Assembly (NCBI RefSeq): GCF_031157525.1
Contig: NZ_JAVIXR010000002.1
Coordinates: forward strand, 248,001 to 312,000
Origin: Marinobacter sediminicola
Lineage (GTDB): Bacteria; Pseudomonadota; Gammaproteobacteria; Pseudomonadales; Oleiphilaceae
Length of the DNA: 64,000 nucleotides
Direction: 5' to 3'
This document shows positions 35,439 to 45,298 of this stretch, one piece after another (position 1 is the stretch's first letter; each line of letters opens with the position of its first letter). The notes under the pieces are model-generated. The model searched no databases and was not told where the DNA came from. It was given only the letters and a program-made list of their open reading frames with translations. A program made the translations under genes and the position numbers.

Positions 35439-35792
35439 ATGACAGCAGAAGTCTTCACACCGACCGTAGGCGTCACCATGACGCCAAGTGCCGTCAAGCA
35501 CGTACGCAAGCAACTCGACAAAGCATCGAGCGCCAAAGGTATTCGGTTGGCGATCAGAAAAAGCGGATGTTCCGGCTTCAAGTACGAAACCCAGTGGGTG
35601 GACGAAGCCTCATCCGACGACAGAATATTCCACATTGACGGGGTTGATGTGTTTGTGAAAGAGGAACACCTTTCCCTGGTGAATGGCATCGAGATCGACT
35701 TCGTTACCGAAGGCGTAAACTCCATGTTCCAGTTCCGCAATCCAAACGCCACCGCCGAATGCGGGTGTGGTGAGAGCTTTACCATAAGCTGA
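35439..35792 (+). CDS. sufA: SufA/HesB-type Fe-S carrier
   Basis: A 117-residue A-type carrier that receives clusters from SufBCD. The three conserved cysteines are in KSGCSGFKYE and the C-terminal ECGCGESF. The start at 35439 is chosen for its GGAGGAG site 4-11 bases ahead and the domain boundary. In E. coli sufA opens the operon; here it is fifth. Confidence 0.93.
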   Translation: MTAEVFTPTVGVTMTPSAVKHVRKQLDKASSAKGIRLAIRKSGCSGFKYETQWVDEASSDDRIFHIDGVDVFVKEEHLSLVNGIEIDFVTEGVNSMFQFRNPNATAECGCGESFTIS

Positions 35793-35831
35793 TTCCGCCC
35801 CCTCTCCGCGCCAAACGAGGTTTAACCAGGC

Positions 35832-36374
35832 ATGCAAGAACGTGAAGTCGTCCTGACCAAACGCGAGGTGGAAGCCCGCCTTGTTCCCACCGGAACAGAA
35901 GTCATGATTCCGGCAGATAGCTTTGTAACCATCACGCAGTCGTTGGGCGGTACCTTTACCGTTGCGGTCAATGGCAACCTCGCTCGCATCGAAGGCCACA
36001 ACGCCGACGCTCTGGGTAAAAAGCCACTGGAAAGCAGTTTTGACACGCCGGCAGACGGATCCATCAACGAAAACCAGGTATGGGAAGCCATACGCAACTG
36101 CTACGACCCGGAAATTCCGGTTAACGTGGTGGATCTGGGCCTGATTTACGAATGTCGGATCGAAAACGGCACGCCCGAAGGCAATCACGTTTATATCCTG
36201 ATGACTCTCACCGCTGCAGGCTGCGGTATGGGGCCCGTCATTACTGAAGATGTGAAGGTAAAAGTAGAGCACGTACCCAACGTGGACAAGGTAACCGTAG
36301 AGCTTACCTTTGACCCGCCCTGGAACAACGATATGCTTACTGACGAAGCCAAACTCGAACTGGGAATGTTGTAA
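35832..36374 (+). CDS. sufT: SufT, MIP18/DUF59 family Fe-S assembly factor
   Basis: A 180-residue protein with a DUF59/MIP18 domain (about 75-170): ENQVWEAIRNCYDPEIPVNVVDLGLIYECRIE followed by LTAAGCGMGPVITEDVK, with the conserved cysteine. SufT proteins help mature Fe-S clients under high demand. It follows sufA by 39 bases and its stop is directly followed by the sufE start. Confidence 0.92.
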   Translation: MQEREVVLTKREVEARLVPTGTEVMIPADSFVTITQSLGGTFTVAVNGNLARIEGHNADALGKKPLESSFDTPADGSINENQVWEAIRNCYDPEIPVNVVDLGLIYECRIENGTPEGNHVYILMTLTAAGCGMGPVITEDVKVKVEHVPNVDKVTVELTFDPPWNNDMLTDEAKLELGML

Positions 36375-36836
36375 ATGCCAGCGACAGAACAGGATTTTCT
36401 GGACAACCCGCTCGGAAAAAACCCGACTCTGGAAGACGTACTCGACGGTTTTGAGTTTCTGGACGACTGGGAAGAGCGCTACGCGTTTATTATTGATCTG
36501 GGCAAACAGCTACCGGCTTTTCCGGACGATGCCCGGATTGAAAAAAACTACGTTCACGGCTGTCAGAGCCAGGTATGGGTGGTTTCCCACTTCCACGAAG
36601 CCAGTGGCAAGCTCTATCTCCTGATAGATTCCGACGCAATGATCGTGCGCGGCCTTGCTGCCATGATTCTGATTGCATTGAACGGGAAAACCCCAAGAGA
36701 CTTGCTGGCCACCGATATAGACGAGCTGTTTGAGCAACTGGACCTGTTCCGCCACATCTCCCCGACCCGCGGCAATGGTTTGCGCTCCATGATCGGGAAG
36801 ATCCGCGATATTGCTGCGGCACAAGCAACTGAGTGA
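36375..36836 (+). CDS. sufE: SufE sulfur-acceptor protein
   Basis: A 153-residue protein that accepts persulfide from SufS on the cysteine in KNYVHGCQSQVWV (about residue 62) and stimulates it. The ending RGNGLRSMIGKIR is typical of the SufE/CsdE family. The ATG directly follows the sufT stop, so the operon ends here; it is convergent with flgT with 23 bases between stops. Confidence 0.93.
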   Translation: MPATEQDFLDNPLGKNPTLEDVLDGFEFLDDWEERYAFIIDLGKQLPAFPDDARIEKNYVHGCQSQVWVVSHFHEASGKLYLLIDSDAMIVRGLAAMILIALNGKTPRDLLATDIDELFEQLDLFRHISPTRGNGLRSMIGKIRDIAAAQATE

Positions 36837-36859
36837 CCAGTTCACAGACTTAGGGCGAG

Positions 36860-38080
36860 TTACCAGATTATGGCAATATCGTCTCGCTGAATGTTCACCT
36901 GCCCACCTATGCTGGGCATTTTGCCATTACTGAAGTCCGGATGAACATTGTTCAGGGTGACCGTCATCTGGCTGTCACTCAATTCCGGCGTCCCTCCCAA
37001 CGAATCAAAATACTGAGCACTGCGATACAGATGCAGCTCATCGCCAGGCCGTAAACCAGCGGTTGCGCCTGAAGCCAGAGTCACCAGTTGGCCTTCTACC
37101 CGGGTGATCCGGGTCATAAACGGCTGACATGCCAAAGCTTCAGTTACGGCCTGAGTCATATCGTTCAGAACACCAGCCACTGCCTTCCCATACTGGGATT
37201 TACGAAATCCTTCAGAGCCAAATCCGGTAGAACTACCCACGTTGGTAGTCCAGACTGCAGCCGTTTCAAAGCGTTGCTGATAGACAGGCGAGCCACTGAA
37301 GCCATCGAGAACAACAAGATCCACCGCGAAACGCCGACGCATATCCGCGACACCAATACCTCTCTGAAATTTGTCCAGAACCGAAGTGCCCCAAGCTGTA
37401 GGGTCTGCAACGCCAAGATCCCGGATAACACCTGTCACAACAAACTGGGCGCCCATTTCACGGGCCACCTGGATCACATTGGTAAGGCGGTTGCTCCCCT
37501 GCTGCAGTGTGGGCGCATTCAGCAAATCGGGGAACAAACGAGAGGTAGAGGCAGATAACACCTGCAAGTTCCCAGTTTCCCGCAAGCCTTGCTGCAAAAA
37601 CTGCGGCAGAACCTCACCAGCGTCATCAATACGCCCCACACGGGCCTGCTCAGGGTGTAGAAGCGGGAACCCGGCCACCGCCACTCGTTTTCTCAAACGC
37701 CCAGCGTCTCCGCCACCACAGCTGGCTTGCCCGGCAGAAATTTCTCCCCGCACAGTCACACGCATGAGGTTGCCGATGCGATGCTCATCAATCACTTTTA
37801 CATTCCGCGCCCTCGCGCTGGAAGCCAAGCGAATGCTGGATTCGGTAAGAACACCGTTTTCCATGGTATCTCTCGTACTCACTTGTGCTTCGTACTGAAG
37901 GGCCAAATCACGCATGGCCGCATTGCGGGCTTCCGCGCGTGCTGTCGCAAGATCCTCATTATGGATGCTGGCATGGCCCACACCTTCCAGAACAACAGCC
38001 TGAGCGTTGGCAGCCAGCATCAGTGGCAGTACAACACACCAAAGTGATAACCGAACAAACTGCCTCATAAACCCACGCAT
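36860..38080 (-). CDS. flgT: flagellar assembly protein FlgT
   Basis: A 406-residue secreted protein. A signal peptide (VRLSLWCVVLPLMLAANAQA) is followed by the FlgT N-terminal domain (VVLEGVGHASI...ATARAEARNAAMRDLALQYEAQV), a TolB-like middle domain (KRVAVAGFPLL..) and a C-terminal beta domain. In Vibrio, FlgT builds the H-ring around the sodium-driven basal body. It follows flgP by 85 bases on the same strand. The start may instead be Met5 (38068). No other flagellar genes are in the window. Confidence 0.82.
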   Translation of the reverse strand: MRGFMRQFVRLSLWCVVLPLMLAANAQAVVLEGVGHASIHNEDLATARAEARNAAMRDLALQYEAQVSTRDTMENGVLTESSIRLASSARARNVKVIDEHRIGNLMRVTVRGEISAGQASCGGGDAGRLRKRVAVAGFPLLHPEQARVGRIDDAGEVLPQFLQQGLRETGNLQVLSASTSRLFPDLLNAPTLQQGSNRLTNVIQVAREMGAQFVVTGVIRDLGVADPTAWGTSVLDKFQRGIGVADMRRRFAVDLVVLDGFSGSPVYQQRFETAAVWTTNVGSSTGFGSEGFRKSQYGKAVAGVLNDMTQAVTEALACQPFMTRITRVEGQLVTLASGATAGLRPGDELHLYRSAQYFDSLGGTPELSDSQMTVTLNNVHPDFSNGKMPSIGGQVNIQRDDIAIIW

Positions 38081-38165
38081 CGCTTCATACCCGCTTTTCC
38101 AATTTTCTCACGCTTCAAGAGCCATAGGCCCGTCATAGGCACAACCCGGTAGGGGGCCAGCGGTA

Positions 38166-38714
38166 TCAGTCGAGATAGTACAGGGAGTCTACATTTTTGC
38201 TCTGAACATCACCCACGCTGTCGTTGTAACTGGGCATAGGTATAGGGCAAAGATCCTGTACCTGATCGGCATCTACTTTAGATACACAAGCCCTGAAACG
38301 TGGCTCCAGTTTTAGCTCCATTACGGTCTCAACCACTCCGTCGCTGTGTTCGTTAACAGCAACCATCTTTGCACCGCGAATATAGCTGTCCACGTATGTT
38401 CGGAAACTGTCGTTTCGAAGCACAAAGTCGTTCACGGTAGAGCTGCCATACACAACCGTGCCATACACCCGCTCTGCAAGGTTTCTGTACGCGTCCACCT
38501 GGGATGCACGGCGCGCCATCAAGCGCTTGCGGGTATTCAGCCGATCCTTACTTGCGTCTTCATAGGTACCAAAACCACTGACTCGAACTGTAATAGGCTC
38601 AAGTTTGGGTTCAGTTTGTATTTTGCCTTTATCGCTGTCCCGGTGCCCACCAACTGGCGCACAGGCCGCCAGCATGACAGCCATAAGAGGAACAATTATC
38701 CAGCGGATGGCCAT
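38166..38714 (-). CDS. flgP: FlgP-like outer-membrane lipoprotein (LPP20 family)
   Basis: A 182-residue lipoprotein with a signal sequence and lipobox LAAC at residues 16-19, so Cys19 is the lipidated N-terminus. The mature part has an LPP20-type domain, ARRASQVDAYRNLAERVYGTVV. FlgP forms the ring beneath the outer membrane around the flagellar basal body in Vibrio and Campylobacter. It lies just upstream of flgT, which supports the call. The FlgO partner is not visible in the window. Confidence 0.8.
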   Translation of the reverse strand: MAIRWIIVPLMAVMLAACAPVGGHRDSDKGKIQTEPKLEPITVRVSGFGTYEDASKDRLNTRKRLMARRASQVDAYRNLAERVYGTVVYGSSTVNDFVLRNDSFRTYVDSYIRGAKMVAVNEHSDGVVETVMELKLEPRFRACVSKVDADQVQDLCPIPMPSYNDSVGDVQSKNVDSLYYLD

Positions 38715-38973
38715 TATTTCGTCTCCAGAATTCGTTTCAACTTGCCGTTTCCGATAACCATGAAAAAATCACGCCACCTTTCCTAACACGCTGATAAAAT
38801 TAAATTTCTTTACTAAAGCCACAAAACAGCCCGCTAAACCGGCAAATAACTGCCTCCGTTTACAGATCAAAAACAAACCGTTACCGGTTATGCCGTGTTC
38901 CCGTACGCATATTGCTCTAACCTTTCAGTAATCTCATTGTTCATAAACACATACTTATCCCAAAGGTACCGAA

Positions 38974-40227
38974 ATGCATCAATATCGTCTGTCCAGACTG
39001 TTCATTGCCGTGGGCTTGTCCGTTGCAACCTCCTCCGCGCTCGCCAGTCCGCAGTCGTTCATGTCTTCACGTTCCTTTGCCATGGGTGGCACTGGCGTAG
39101 CTATTGCTCACCCAGCCTCGGCCACCTCTGCAAACCCTGCAATGATGGCTGCAGACCAGCACGACTGGGCTGATGATTTTGGCCTCACGCTGCCATCTGT
39201 CAACGCACGTGTTGCGGACGAAGAAGAAACAATTGATCAGGTTGATGATATTCAGGATTCAATTGATCGGCTTGAGAGTGCCATCGAATCAAACAATTCA
39301 GCCGAAGCTCAACAGCAGGCGGGTGAGTTGCGCAAACAACTTGCCGCTTTCGATAAAGACACTGTCCGCGCCAACCTCGGCCTCGGCCTTGCTGTCGCCG
39401 TACCCGGAAAGAAGATTTCTATGGGCGTGTTCAGCAACGGTAACCTGACTGCGACGGTCAGGGGTGAATACGACGAAGGCGACGACGCAATCCTTGCATC
39501 CATCGAAGGTGGCATACTGATTCCAGGCGCTACCGACGATTTGAATTCCCGCGGTAAAATTTTAGCCTCAGCAGTGTTGGAGGCAGGCGTGAGCTTTGCC
39601 CACTCATTGGAGCTGAGCAATGGTGACAGCGTCCAACTGGGCATTTCCCCCAAGTTTGTTCGATTACAAACTTTTCAATACACAGAAACCATTTCCGGCT
39701 TTGACGACAACGATTTCGACAGTGATGACTCCCAAACCGAAAAGAGCGGCTTTAACCTCGATATAGGTGCGGCCTATGCGTTTGGTGAAGAGAAAGAATG
39801 GAACGCCGGTATCGTTGTTAAAAACCTTATACCCATGAAGCTCGACTCTGCTGCGAGTCGCCCACAGCTTGGCGAGCGCGTGAGAACATTAAAACTCAAC
39901 CCCATGGCAACCGTCGGCATCGCCCACACGAGCAACTACCACGTTGTTACCGCAGAGTTGGACCTCACCAAAAAAGAAGCCTTCGGCTTCGAAGATGACA
40001 CCCAGTGGCTCGCCTTGGGCGCAGAGTTTGACGCATTCCGTTACGCCCAGCTTCGCGCTGGTGTTCGTTACAACCTTGCAAGTAACGATGACAACGATGG
40101 CATTGCCGAAGAAACCCAGTTCACTGCTGGCCTGGGAGTTAACCTGTTAGGCGTTCGCTTTGATCTGGGCGCACTCTTTAGCGATGCGGATATCGGTGCA
40201 TCTCTGGAGCTTGGCACCGCATTCTGA
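38974..40227 (+). CDS. TraF-like outer-membrane beta-barrel protein
   Basis: A 417-residue exported protein with a signal peptide ending ALAS, then SFMSSRSFAMGGTGVAIAHPASATSANPAM, the N-terminal FadL-like motif seen in the family called conjugal transfer protein TraF (TraF_2). An acidic helical insert (ETIDQVDDIQDSIDRLESAIESNN, about 85-125) interrupts the barrel. The C-terminus ends with alternating strands and a terminal Phe (LELGTAF), the outer-membrane insertion signature. The name TraF is inherited; no conjugation gene is near. Function is unknown, perhaps hydrophobic transport. Confidence 0.75.
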   Translation: MHQYRLSRLFIAVGLSVATSSALASPQSFMSSRSFAMGGTGVAIAHPASATSANPAMMAADQHDWADDFGLTLPSVNARVADEEETIDQVDDIQDSIDRLESAIESNNSAEAQQQAGELRKQLAAFDKDTVRANLGLGLAVAVPGKKISMGVFSNGNLTATVRGEYDEGDDAILASIEGGILIPGATDDLNSRGKILASAVLEAGVSFAHSLELSNGDSVQLGISPKFVRLQTFQYTETISGFDDNDFDSDDSQTEKSGFNLDIGAAYAFGEEKEWNAGIVVKNLIPMKLDSAASRPQLGERVRTLKLNPMATVGIAHTSNYHVVTAELDLTKKEAFGFEDDTQWLALGAEFDAFRYAQLRAGVRYNLASNDDNDGIAEETQFTAGLGVNLLGVRFDLGALFSDADIGASLELGTAF

Positions 40228-40345
40228 TTATTTTGTGAACATCTCCTCCCGTGTCAGGCGAGCCCACCAGAATATACGGGTTTGCCTGACACGCCCGGGA
40301 AACGGATAATTCCCGGATACTCCTCGGAAAGGAACCGAATCTTCC

Positions 40346-41467
40346 ATGCAAACCTATCTGGTTGGCGGCGCTGTTCGCGATGAACTACTGGGCCTGAAAG
40401 TTAAAGATCGGGACTGGGTGGTTGTCGGTGCAACCCCGGAACAAATGCTCGCCCTCGGCTTTACCCAGGTAGGATCAGACTTCCCCGTATTCCTGCACCC
40501 GAAAACTCATGAGGAATATGCCCTCGCCCGTACAGAGCGCAAGCAGGGGCATGGCTATCATGGCTTCTCGGTTTACAGTGCCCCGGATGTAACGCTGAAA
40601 GAAGACCTGCTGCGCAGGGACCTCACCATCAACGCCATGGCGCGCTCCGAACAGGGCGAGTTGAGCGACCCGTTTAATGGCCGCAAAGACCTTGAGGCAA
40701 GAGAGCTGCGACACGTTTCACTGGCCTTTAAAGAAGACCCCCTCCGAATTTTGCGAACCGCGCGATTTGCGGCGCGTTTTCAGCCCCTGGGTTTTCGTGT
40801 TAGCGCAGAAACCATGGAGCTGATGCGTTCTATGGTTGCCGAGGGCGAAGTGGGACATTTGGTGCCTGAGCGGGTATGGCAGGAGATTCAGCGGGCTCTG
40901 CACGAAAATGCCCCCGGGACGTTTTTTCAGGTGTTGAGAGACTGCGGCGCGCTCGGCGTGTTGATTCCAGAACTTTCACCTGAGGCGCACTTTGGCGCGG
41001 CGATTGATGCGCTGCAGCGGATTCACGCCCGCAAGGGTTCAACCGCAGAGCGTTTTGCTTCACTATTTTGCGCACTTGATGAACCCATGGGGGCAGCAAG
41101 AGCCAAGGCACTGAAAGCACCCAACGATTGCCAACAGCTTGCCCGGCTGACGATGATTTTCATCCCCGCACTCCATCAGCTCGACCCGCTGCAGCCAGAT
41201 GCAGGCACTTTGCTGCAACTTCTGGAAAAGGCCGACTTGTGGCGGCGACCGGAACGGTTTGCGGGACTGATCAATGTGCTTGAATGCACTCTTGGCACCG
41301 TGAACCAATTACAACTGGAAACACTGAATAACGCAGCAAAGGCTGCATCAGGCATTGACCCGAAAATGCTGATGGAGCAAGGCTTTTCAGGCAAAGAGCT
41401 GGGTGATGCAATCCGGCGCGAACGCTTGGCGCGTATAAGCCAGGCACTATGCAGCTCACTATCCTGA
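40346..41467 (+). CDS. cca: CCA-adding tRNA nucleotidyltransferase
   Basis: A 373-residue class II nucleotidyltransferase that adds or repairs the 3' CCA of tRNA. The start MQTYLVGGAVRDELLGLKVKDRDWVVVG holds the catalytic GGxVRD and DxD; later RRDLTINAMA, EDPLRILRTARFAARF and the ERVWQEIQRAL segment follow. It is shorter than E. coli Cca (412) and appears to lack the C-terminal HD phosphohydrolase domain. The gene ends ten bases before the pteridine reductase gene. Confidence 0.93.
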   Translation: MQTYLVGGAVRDELLGLKVKDRDWVVVGATPEQMLALGFTQVGSDFPVFLHPKTHEEYALARTERKQGHGYHGFSVYSAPDVTLKEDLLRRDLTINAMARSEQGELSDPFNGRKDLEARELRHVSLAFKEDPLRILRTARFAARFQPLGFRVSAETMELMRSMVAEGEVGHLVPERVWQEIQRALHENAPGTFFQVLRDCGALGVLIPELSPEAHFGAAIDALQRIHARKGSTAERFASLFCALDEPMGAARAKALKAPNDCQQLARLTMIFIPALHQLDPLQPDAGTLLQLLEKADLWRRPERFAGLINVLECTLGTVNQLQLETLNNAAKAASGIDPKMLMEQGFSGKELGDAIRRERLARISQALCSSLS

Positions 41468-41476
41468 GGAACCACC

Positions 41477-42223
41477 ATGCCTGAACATGCGCCTGTTGCC
41501 CTGATTACCGGTTCGGCCCACCGCCTTGGCGCCCGCACTGCGCAAATGCTGCATGAGCGGGGCTGGAACATCGTCATCCATTATCGTAGCCGCGAAGATC
41601 AGGCCCTCGGCCTTGCTGAATCAATGAATCAGCAGCGGCTAAACTCTGCCGTGGCACTGCAGGCGGACTTGAGCAACACCTCCGGCACCAGGCACTTGGG
41701 TACCGAAGCCACGGTTCAGTGGGGGCGGCTGGATGCACTGGTTAACAACGCATCGGTGTTTTACCCAAACCCGACGCCTGAAGCCACGGAAGACGATTGG
41801 GACAGCATCATGCACACCAATCTGAGGGCGCCATTTTTTTTGCTGCAGGCGTGTCTTCCGGCTTTGCAAGCTAGCTCAGGCAGTGTCGTAAATCTCATTG
41901 ATATCTACAGTGAAAAGCCGCTGGCAGACCACCCTCTCTATTGCGCCAGCAAAGCAGGGCTCGCGGCGCTCACCCGCGCCTGGGCCAAAGATCTGGCTCC
42001 AGAGGTGCGGGTGAATGGCGTGTCTCCCGGTGCCATTCTCTGGCCCGAGGGCGACGCGGCCGCTGATGCGGACTACCAAAGTCTAATACTGGCAAAAACG
42101 CCCCTGAATCAAACCGGCACACCAGACGATATCGCCCGCACCATCGTGTTTCTGCTGGCGGAAGCGCCGTTTATCACCGGGCAAATCATTTCCGTCGACG
42201 GAGGTCGCAGCCTCAACATGTAG
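41477..42223 (+). CDS. pteridine reductase (FolM/PTR1-like SDR)
   Basis: A 248-residue short-chain dehydrogenase. The cofactor motif [12 protein letters not shown], the NNAS segment and the catalytic YCASK are present, and the HYRSRED motif after the second strand points to NADPH as in PTR1/FolM. The family reduces dihydrobiopterin or dihydrofolate-type pterins. It follows cca by ten bases and probably shares its transcript. Confidence 0.85.
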   Translation: MPEHAPVALITGSAHRLGARTAQMLHERGWNIVIHYRSREDQALGLAESMNQQRLNSAVALQADLSNTSGTRHLGTEATVQWGRLDALVNNASVFYPNPTPEATEDDWDSIMHTNLRAPFFLLQACLPALQASSGSVVNLIDIYSEKPLADHPLYCASKAGLAALTRAWAKDLAPEVRVNGVSPGAILWPEGDAAADADYQSLILAKTPLNQTGTPDDIARTIVFLLAEAPFITGQIISVDGGRSLNM

Positions 42224-42353
42224 GCCGAGGTTTGGGCCTACGCTTTTGCCCGCTCGTCCTTTCCGGCTACAATGCGCGCAACTTTATACTCTGTGTGAGC
42301 AAGGCTTGTTACAGCGCCCTGCCGAAGCACACCCACCTGACTGGAGATTTCCT

Positions 42354-43532
42354 ATGCGTGATGTCGTCATCGTTGCCGCTCGGCGTACAGCTATTGGAGC
42401 ATTTGGCGGAGGCCTTTCCAGCCTTCGTGCGGACCAGCTCGGCACCGCTGTTATTAAAGCACTGCTGGAGGAAACCGGTATTGCCGGCAACCAGATCGAT
42501 GAAGTCGTTCTGGGCCAGGTTCTGACCGCAGGCTCCGGCCAGAACCCGGCACGCCAGTCGGCCATCAACGCTGGGCTGCCCGCTTCTGTACCCGCTATAA
42601 CCATCAACAAGGTGTGCGGCTCCGGCCTCAAAGCCGTTCACATGGCCGTTCAGTCAATTCGCTGTGGCGATGCTGAAATGATTATTGCGGGCGGTCAGGA
42701 AAACATGAGCCAGTCGCCCCACGTGCTGCCCAACAGCCGCAACGGCCAGCGTATGGGCAACTGGACCATGATCGACACCATGGTCACAGACGGCCTCTGG
42801 GATGCCTTCAACGACTACCACATGGGCATCACTGCAGAGAATATTGTTGAGAAATACGGCATCAGCCGCGACGAGCAGGACGAGTTCGCAGCAGCCTCTC
42901 AACAAAAAGCGGTTGCCGCCAGAGAAGCCGGTCGCTTTGATGGCGAAATCGTGCCGGTTTCTATTCCCCAGCGTAAAGGCGACCCGGTTGTAGTGAGCAA
43001 AGATGAAGGGCCCCGCGACGGCGTATCCGCCGAAGGCCTTGGCAAACTCCGCCCTGCGTTCAAAAAAGACGGTACGGTGACTGCAGGCAACGCTTCATCT
43101 CTGAACGATGGCGCGGCAGCTGTTCTGGTGTGTAGCGCAGACAAGGCAAAAGAGCTGGGCCTGACACCTCTGGCAACCATCAAGGCCCACGCCAATGCCG
43201 GCGTAGACCCCACTATTATGGGCACCGGCCCAATTCCTGCCAGCCAACGCTGCCTGAAACTGGCGGGCTGGAGCGTTGACGATCTCGATCTGGTGGAAGC
43301 CAACGAAGCCTTTGCGGCCCAAGCCATCTCCGTAAACCGCGATATGGGCTGGGACACCAACAAGGTGAACGTCAACGGCGGCGCCATTGCTCTGGGCCAC
43401 CCCATTGGCGCTTCTGGCTGTCGCATACTGGTTTCACTTTTGCACGAAATGGTACGCCGTGATGCGCACAAAGGTCTGGCAACCCTATGCATCGGTGGCG
43501 GTATGGGTGTTGCCCTTGCAGTTGAGCGCTAA
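42354..43532 (+). CDS. acetyl-CoA acetyltransferase (thiolase II)
   Basis: A 392-residue thiolase that condenses two acetyl-CoA to acetoacetyl-CoA or the reverse. Catalytic residues are visible in [12 protein letters not shown] (nucleophile, about residue 88), [17 protein letters not shown] (His) and [16 protein letters not shown] (Cys). The ATG at 42354 follows CTGGAG; an open frame upstream is not needed. Without phaB or other genes nearby, PhaA-type or degradative AtoB-type roles cannot be separated. Confidence 0.93.
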   Translation: MRDVVIVAARRTAIGAFGGGLSSLRADQLGTAVIKALLEETGIAGNQIDEVVLGQVLTAGSGQNPARQSAINAGLPASVPAITINKVCGSGLKAVHMAVQSIRCGDAEMIIAGGQENMSQSPHVLPNSRNGQRMGNWTMIDTMVTDGLWDAFNDYHMGITAENIVEKYGISRDEQDEFAAASQQKAVAAREAGRFDGEIVPVSIPQRKGDPVVVSKDEGPRDGVSAEGLGKLRPAFKKDGTVTAGNASSLNDGAAAVLVCSADKAKELGLTPLATIKAHANAGVDPTIMGTGPIPASQRCLKLAGWSVDDLDLVEANEAFAAQAISVNRDMGWDTNKVNVNGGAIALGHPIGASGCRILVSLLHEMVRRDAHKGLATLCIGGGMGVALAVER

Positions 43533-43538
43533 AGCCAA

Positions 43539-44015
43539 ATGCTGAATGTGGTGCTATACGAGCCGGAGATACCGCCCAATACGGGAAATATCATCCGACT
43601 GTGCGCCAATACCGGCTGCAACCTGCATCTGATTGAGCCTCTGGGATTCACTCTGGAGGACAAGCAGATGCGGCGTGCGGGCTTGGACTATAACGAATAC
43701 GCCACAGTTAAAGTGCACAAGAACTATCAGGCATTCCTGGACAGTGAGCAGCCTCAGCGCCTGTTTGGTCTCACCACGAAAGGCCACCGTTACTATCACC
43801 AGGTGGCCTATCAGGAAGGTGACTACCTGATGTTCGGCCCGGAAACCCGCGGTCTGCCGGAAGATGTACGCGAGGGTCTATCTGCAGAGCACTGCCTGAA
43901 GGTACCCATGTGCCCGAATAGCCGAAGCCTCAACCTCTCCAATACCGCGGCTTTGGTAGTTTACGAAGCCTGGAGGCAGCTAGGGTTCGAGGGCTCACCA
44001 GGCAGCACGTCATAA
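43539..44015 (+). CDS. trmL: tRNA (cytidine/uridine-34 2'-O)-methyltransferase TrmL
   Basis: A 158-residue SPOUT methyltransferase that modifies the wobble base of tRNA-Leu. It starts [26 protein letters not shown] and has the knot motifs [11 protein letters not shown] and IPM-like [26 protein letters not shown]. It starts six bases after the thiolase gene and is followed by a strong terminator. Confidence 0.95.
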   Translation: MLNVVLYEPEIPPNTGNIIRLCANTGCNLHLIEPLGFTLEDKQMRRAGLDYNEYATVKVHKNYQAFLDSEQPQRLFGLTTKGHRYYHQVAYQEGDYLMFGPETRGLPEDVREGLSAEHCLKVPMCPNSRSLNLSNTAALVVYEAWRQLGFEGSPGSTS

Positions 44016-44017
44016 AC

Positions 44018-44048
44018 AAAAAACCCGGCAACTGCCGGGTTTTTTTTT
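44018..44048. terminator. bidirectional terminator between trmL and secB
   Basis: AAACCCGGCA / TGCCGGGTTT is a strong stem with a run of T on the plus strand and of A before it, so it works on both strands. It serves the convergent trmL and secB genes. Confidence 0.9.
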
Positions 44049-44069
44049 AATCAGGATAGAGCAAAACGC

Positions 44070-44573
44070 TTAGTGAGTTTTCTGCTCGGCACCGGCTTCA
44101 CCGGCTGCCTCTTCCTGCTTGCGCTGCAATGCCTGGGCATAGATAGCGTCGAAGTTAACAGGCGCCAACATCAATGCCGGGAAGCTACCCTTGTTAACAA
44201 CACCATCAATTGCTTCACGGGCATAGGGGAACAGAATAGTGGGGCAATAGGCACCCAGCATCTGGCCAAGCTGCGGCCCGTCAATACCAGAAACCAGGAA
44301 CACACCCGCCTGTTGAATCTCGACAATGTAAGCAACTTTGTCGTCAATTTTCGCCGTAACGGTCAGCGACAGAACAACTTCGTACTGGTTGTCACTGACT
44401 TTTGTGTGAGCGGTATTCAGATCCAGGTTTACATGCGGCTTCCACTGCTCCTGAAATACCACCGGTGAATTCGGGGACTCAAAAGACAGATCCTTCACGT
44501 AGATACGCTGAAGCGCAAACTGAGCTTGATTCTGGTTTTCGTTGCCTGCGGCGGCTTGCGGATTCTCAGCCAT
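44070..44573 (-). CDS. secB: SecB protein-export chaperone
   Basis: A 167-residue tetrameric chaperone that keeps precursors unfolded and targets them to SecA. Typical segments are [31 protein letters not shown] and [36 protein letters not shown]-like. The N-terminal Gln/Asn/Ala-rich tail and an acidic C-terminal tail ([12 protein letters not shown]) are longer than in E. coli (155 residues). It lies downstream of a rhodanese gene, as in other gammaproteobacteria, but the usual grxC between them is absent. Confidence 0.96.
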   Translation of the reverse strand: [167 protein letters not shown]

Positions 44574-44725
44574 GTTAAGTCCTTTTGCTTTAGTAGGGAG
44601 TCTTAGAGAGGGCTCAGGGCCCGTTGTTATAGTTACATCTGCCGTGACAGTCTACTGCCTGGCGACGATCTGTTATGTGAAACAGTGCGGCAGATCGGCG
44701 CTCAGATCAAGTTATGCTGCCGCTG

Positions 44726-45142
44726 CTATTTTTTTACCAGCGGCAAATTGCTGGCCTTCCAGTCGCTGACCCCGCCGTTGAGTCGCACCACATTGGTGAA
44801 ACCTTCTGCGTTCAGCTGCTTGACGGCCATAGCGGAATGCTGCCCCATTTTGTCCGCCACAATAATCTGCTTGCTCTTGTGCTTATTCAGCTCGGCAGCA
44901 CGGCCTTTAAGGCTGCTCAGCGGAATATTGATTGACCCGGTAATGCGGCCTTCGCCGAACTCTTTGCGGTCACGGATATCCACCACTATGGCTTCGTCCC
45001 GGTTGATCAGGCTAACAGCACCCTGTGCAGAAATCTTGGCACCACCCCGCCGGGACTCCAACACAAGAATAGCGATCAGAAAGGCTACAAACAGCGAAGC
45101 GAGAATGTAGTGGTTAACGACAAATTCAAACAACCGATCCAT
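44726..45142 (-). CDS. membrane-anchored rhodanese-like protein (YibN type)
   Basis: A 138-residue protein with an N-terminal membrane helix (about 12-28) and one rhodanese domain. The structural motif VVDIRDRKEFGEGRITGSINIPL is present. At the active loop, where active enzymes have a Cys, the sequence is VADKMGQHSA, so the catalytic cysteine is missing and sulfurtransferase activity is doubtful. It lies 152 bases upstream of secB and is divergent from gpmI. Confidence 0.85.
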   Translation of the reverse strand: MDRLFEFVVNHYILASLFVAFLIAILVLESRRGGAKISAQGAVSLINRDEAIVVDIRDRKEFGEGRITGSINIPLSSLKGRAAELNKHKSKQIIVADKMGQHSAMAVKQLNAEGFTNVVRLNGGVSDWKASNLPLVKK

Positions 45143-45298
45143 GAGGTTACCCTGAAAATAAGTTTGGGCGGATTATACACAGCCTGCACGCCCGACAGAA
45201 GGTGACCATACAGGTGACGACTGTGGCCTCAAAGTGTAAAAATGGATAAGCTTCACGCCTACTTCTGAAAATTTACTGCAACTCTACCTCCGGACTGA

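Noticed and set aside
38974..40227. Conjugation gene
   Set aside because: The TraF-like family name is historical; the protein looks like a chromosomal outer-membrane barrel and no transfer genes are near.
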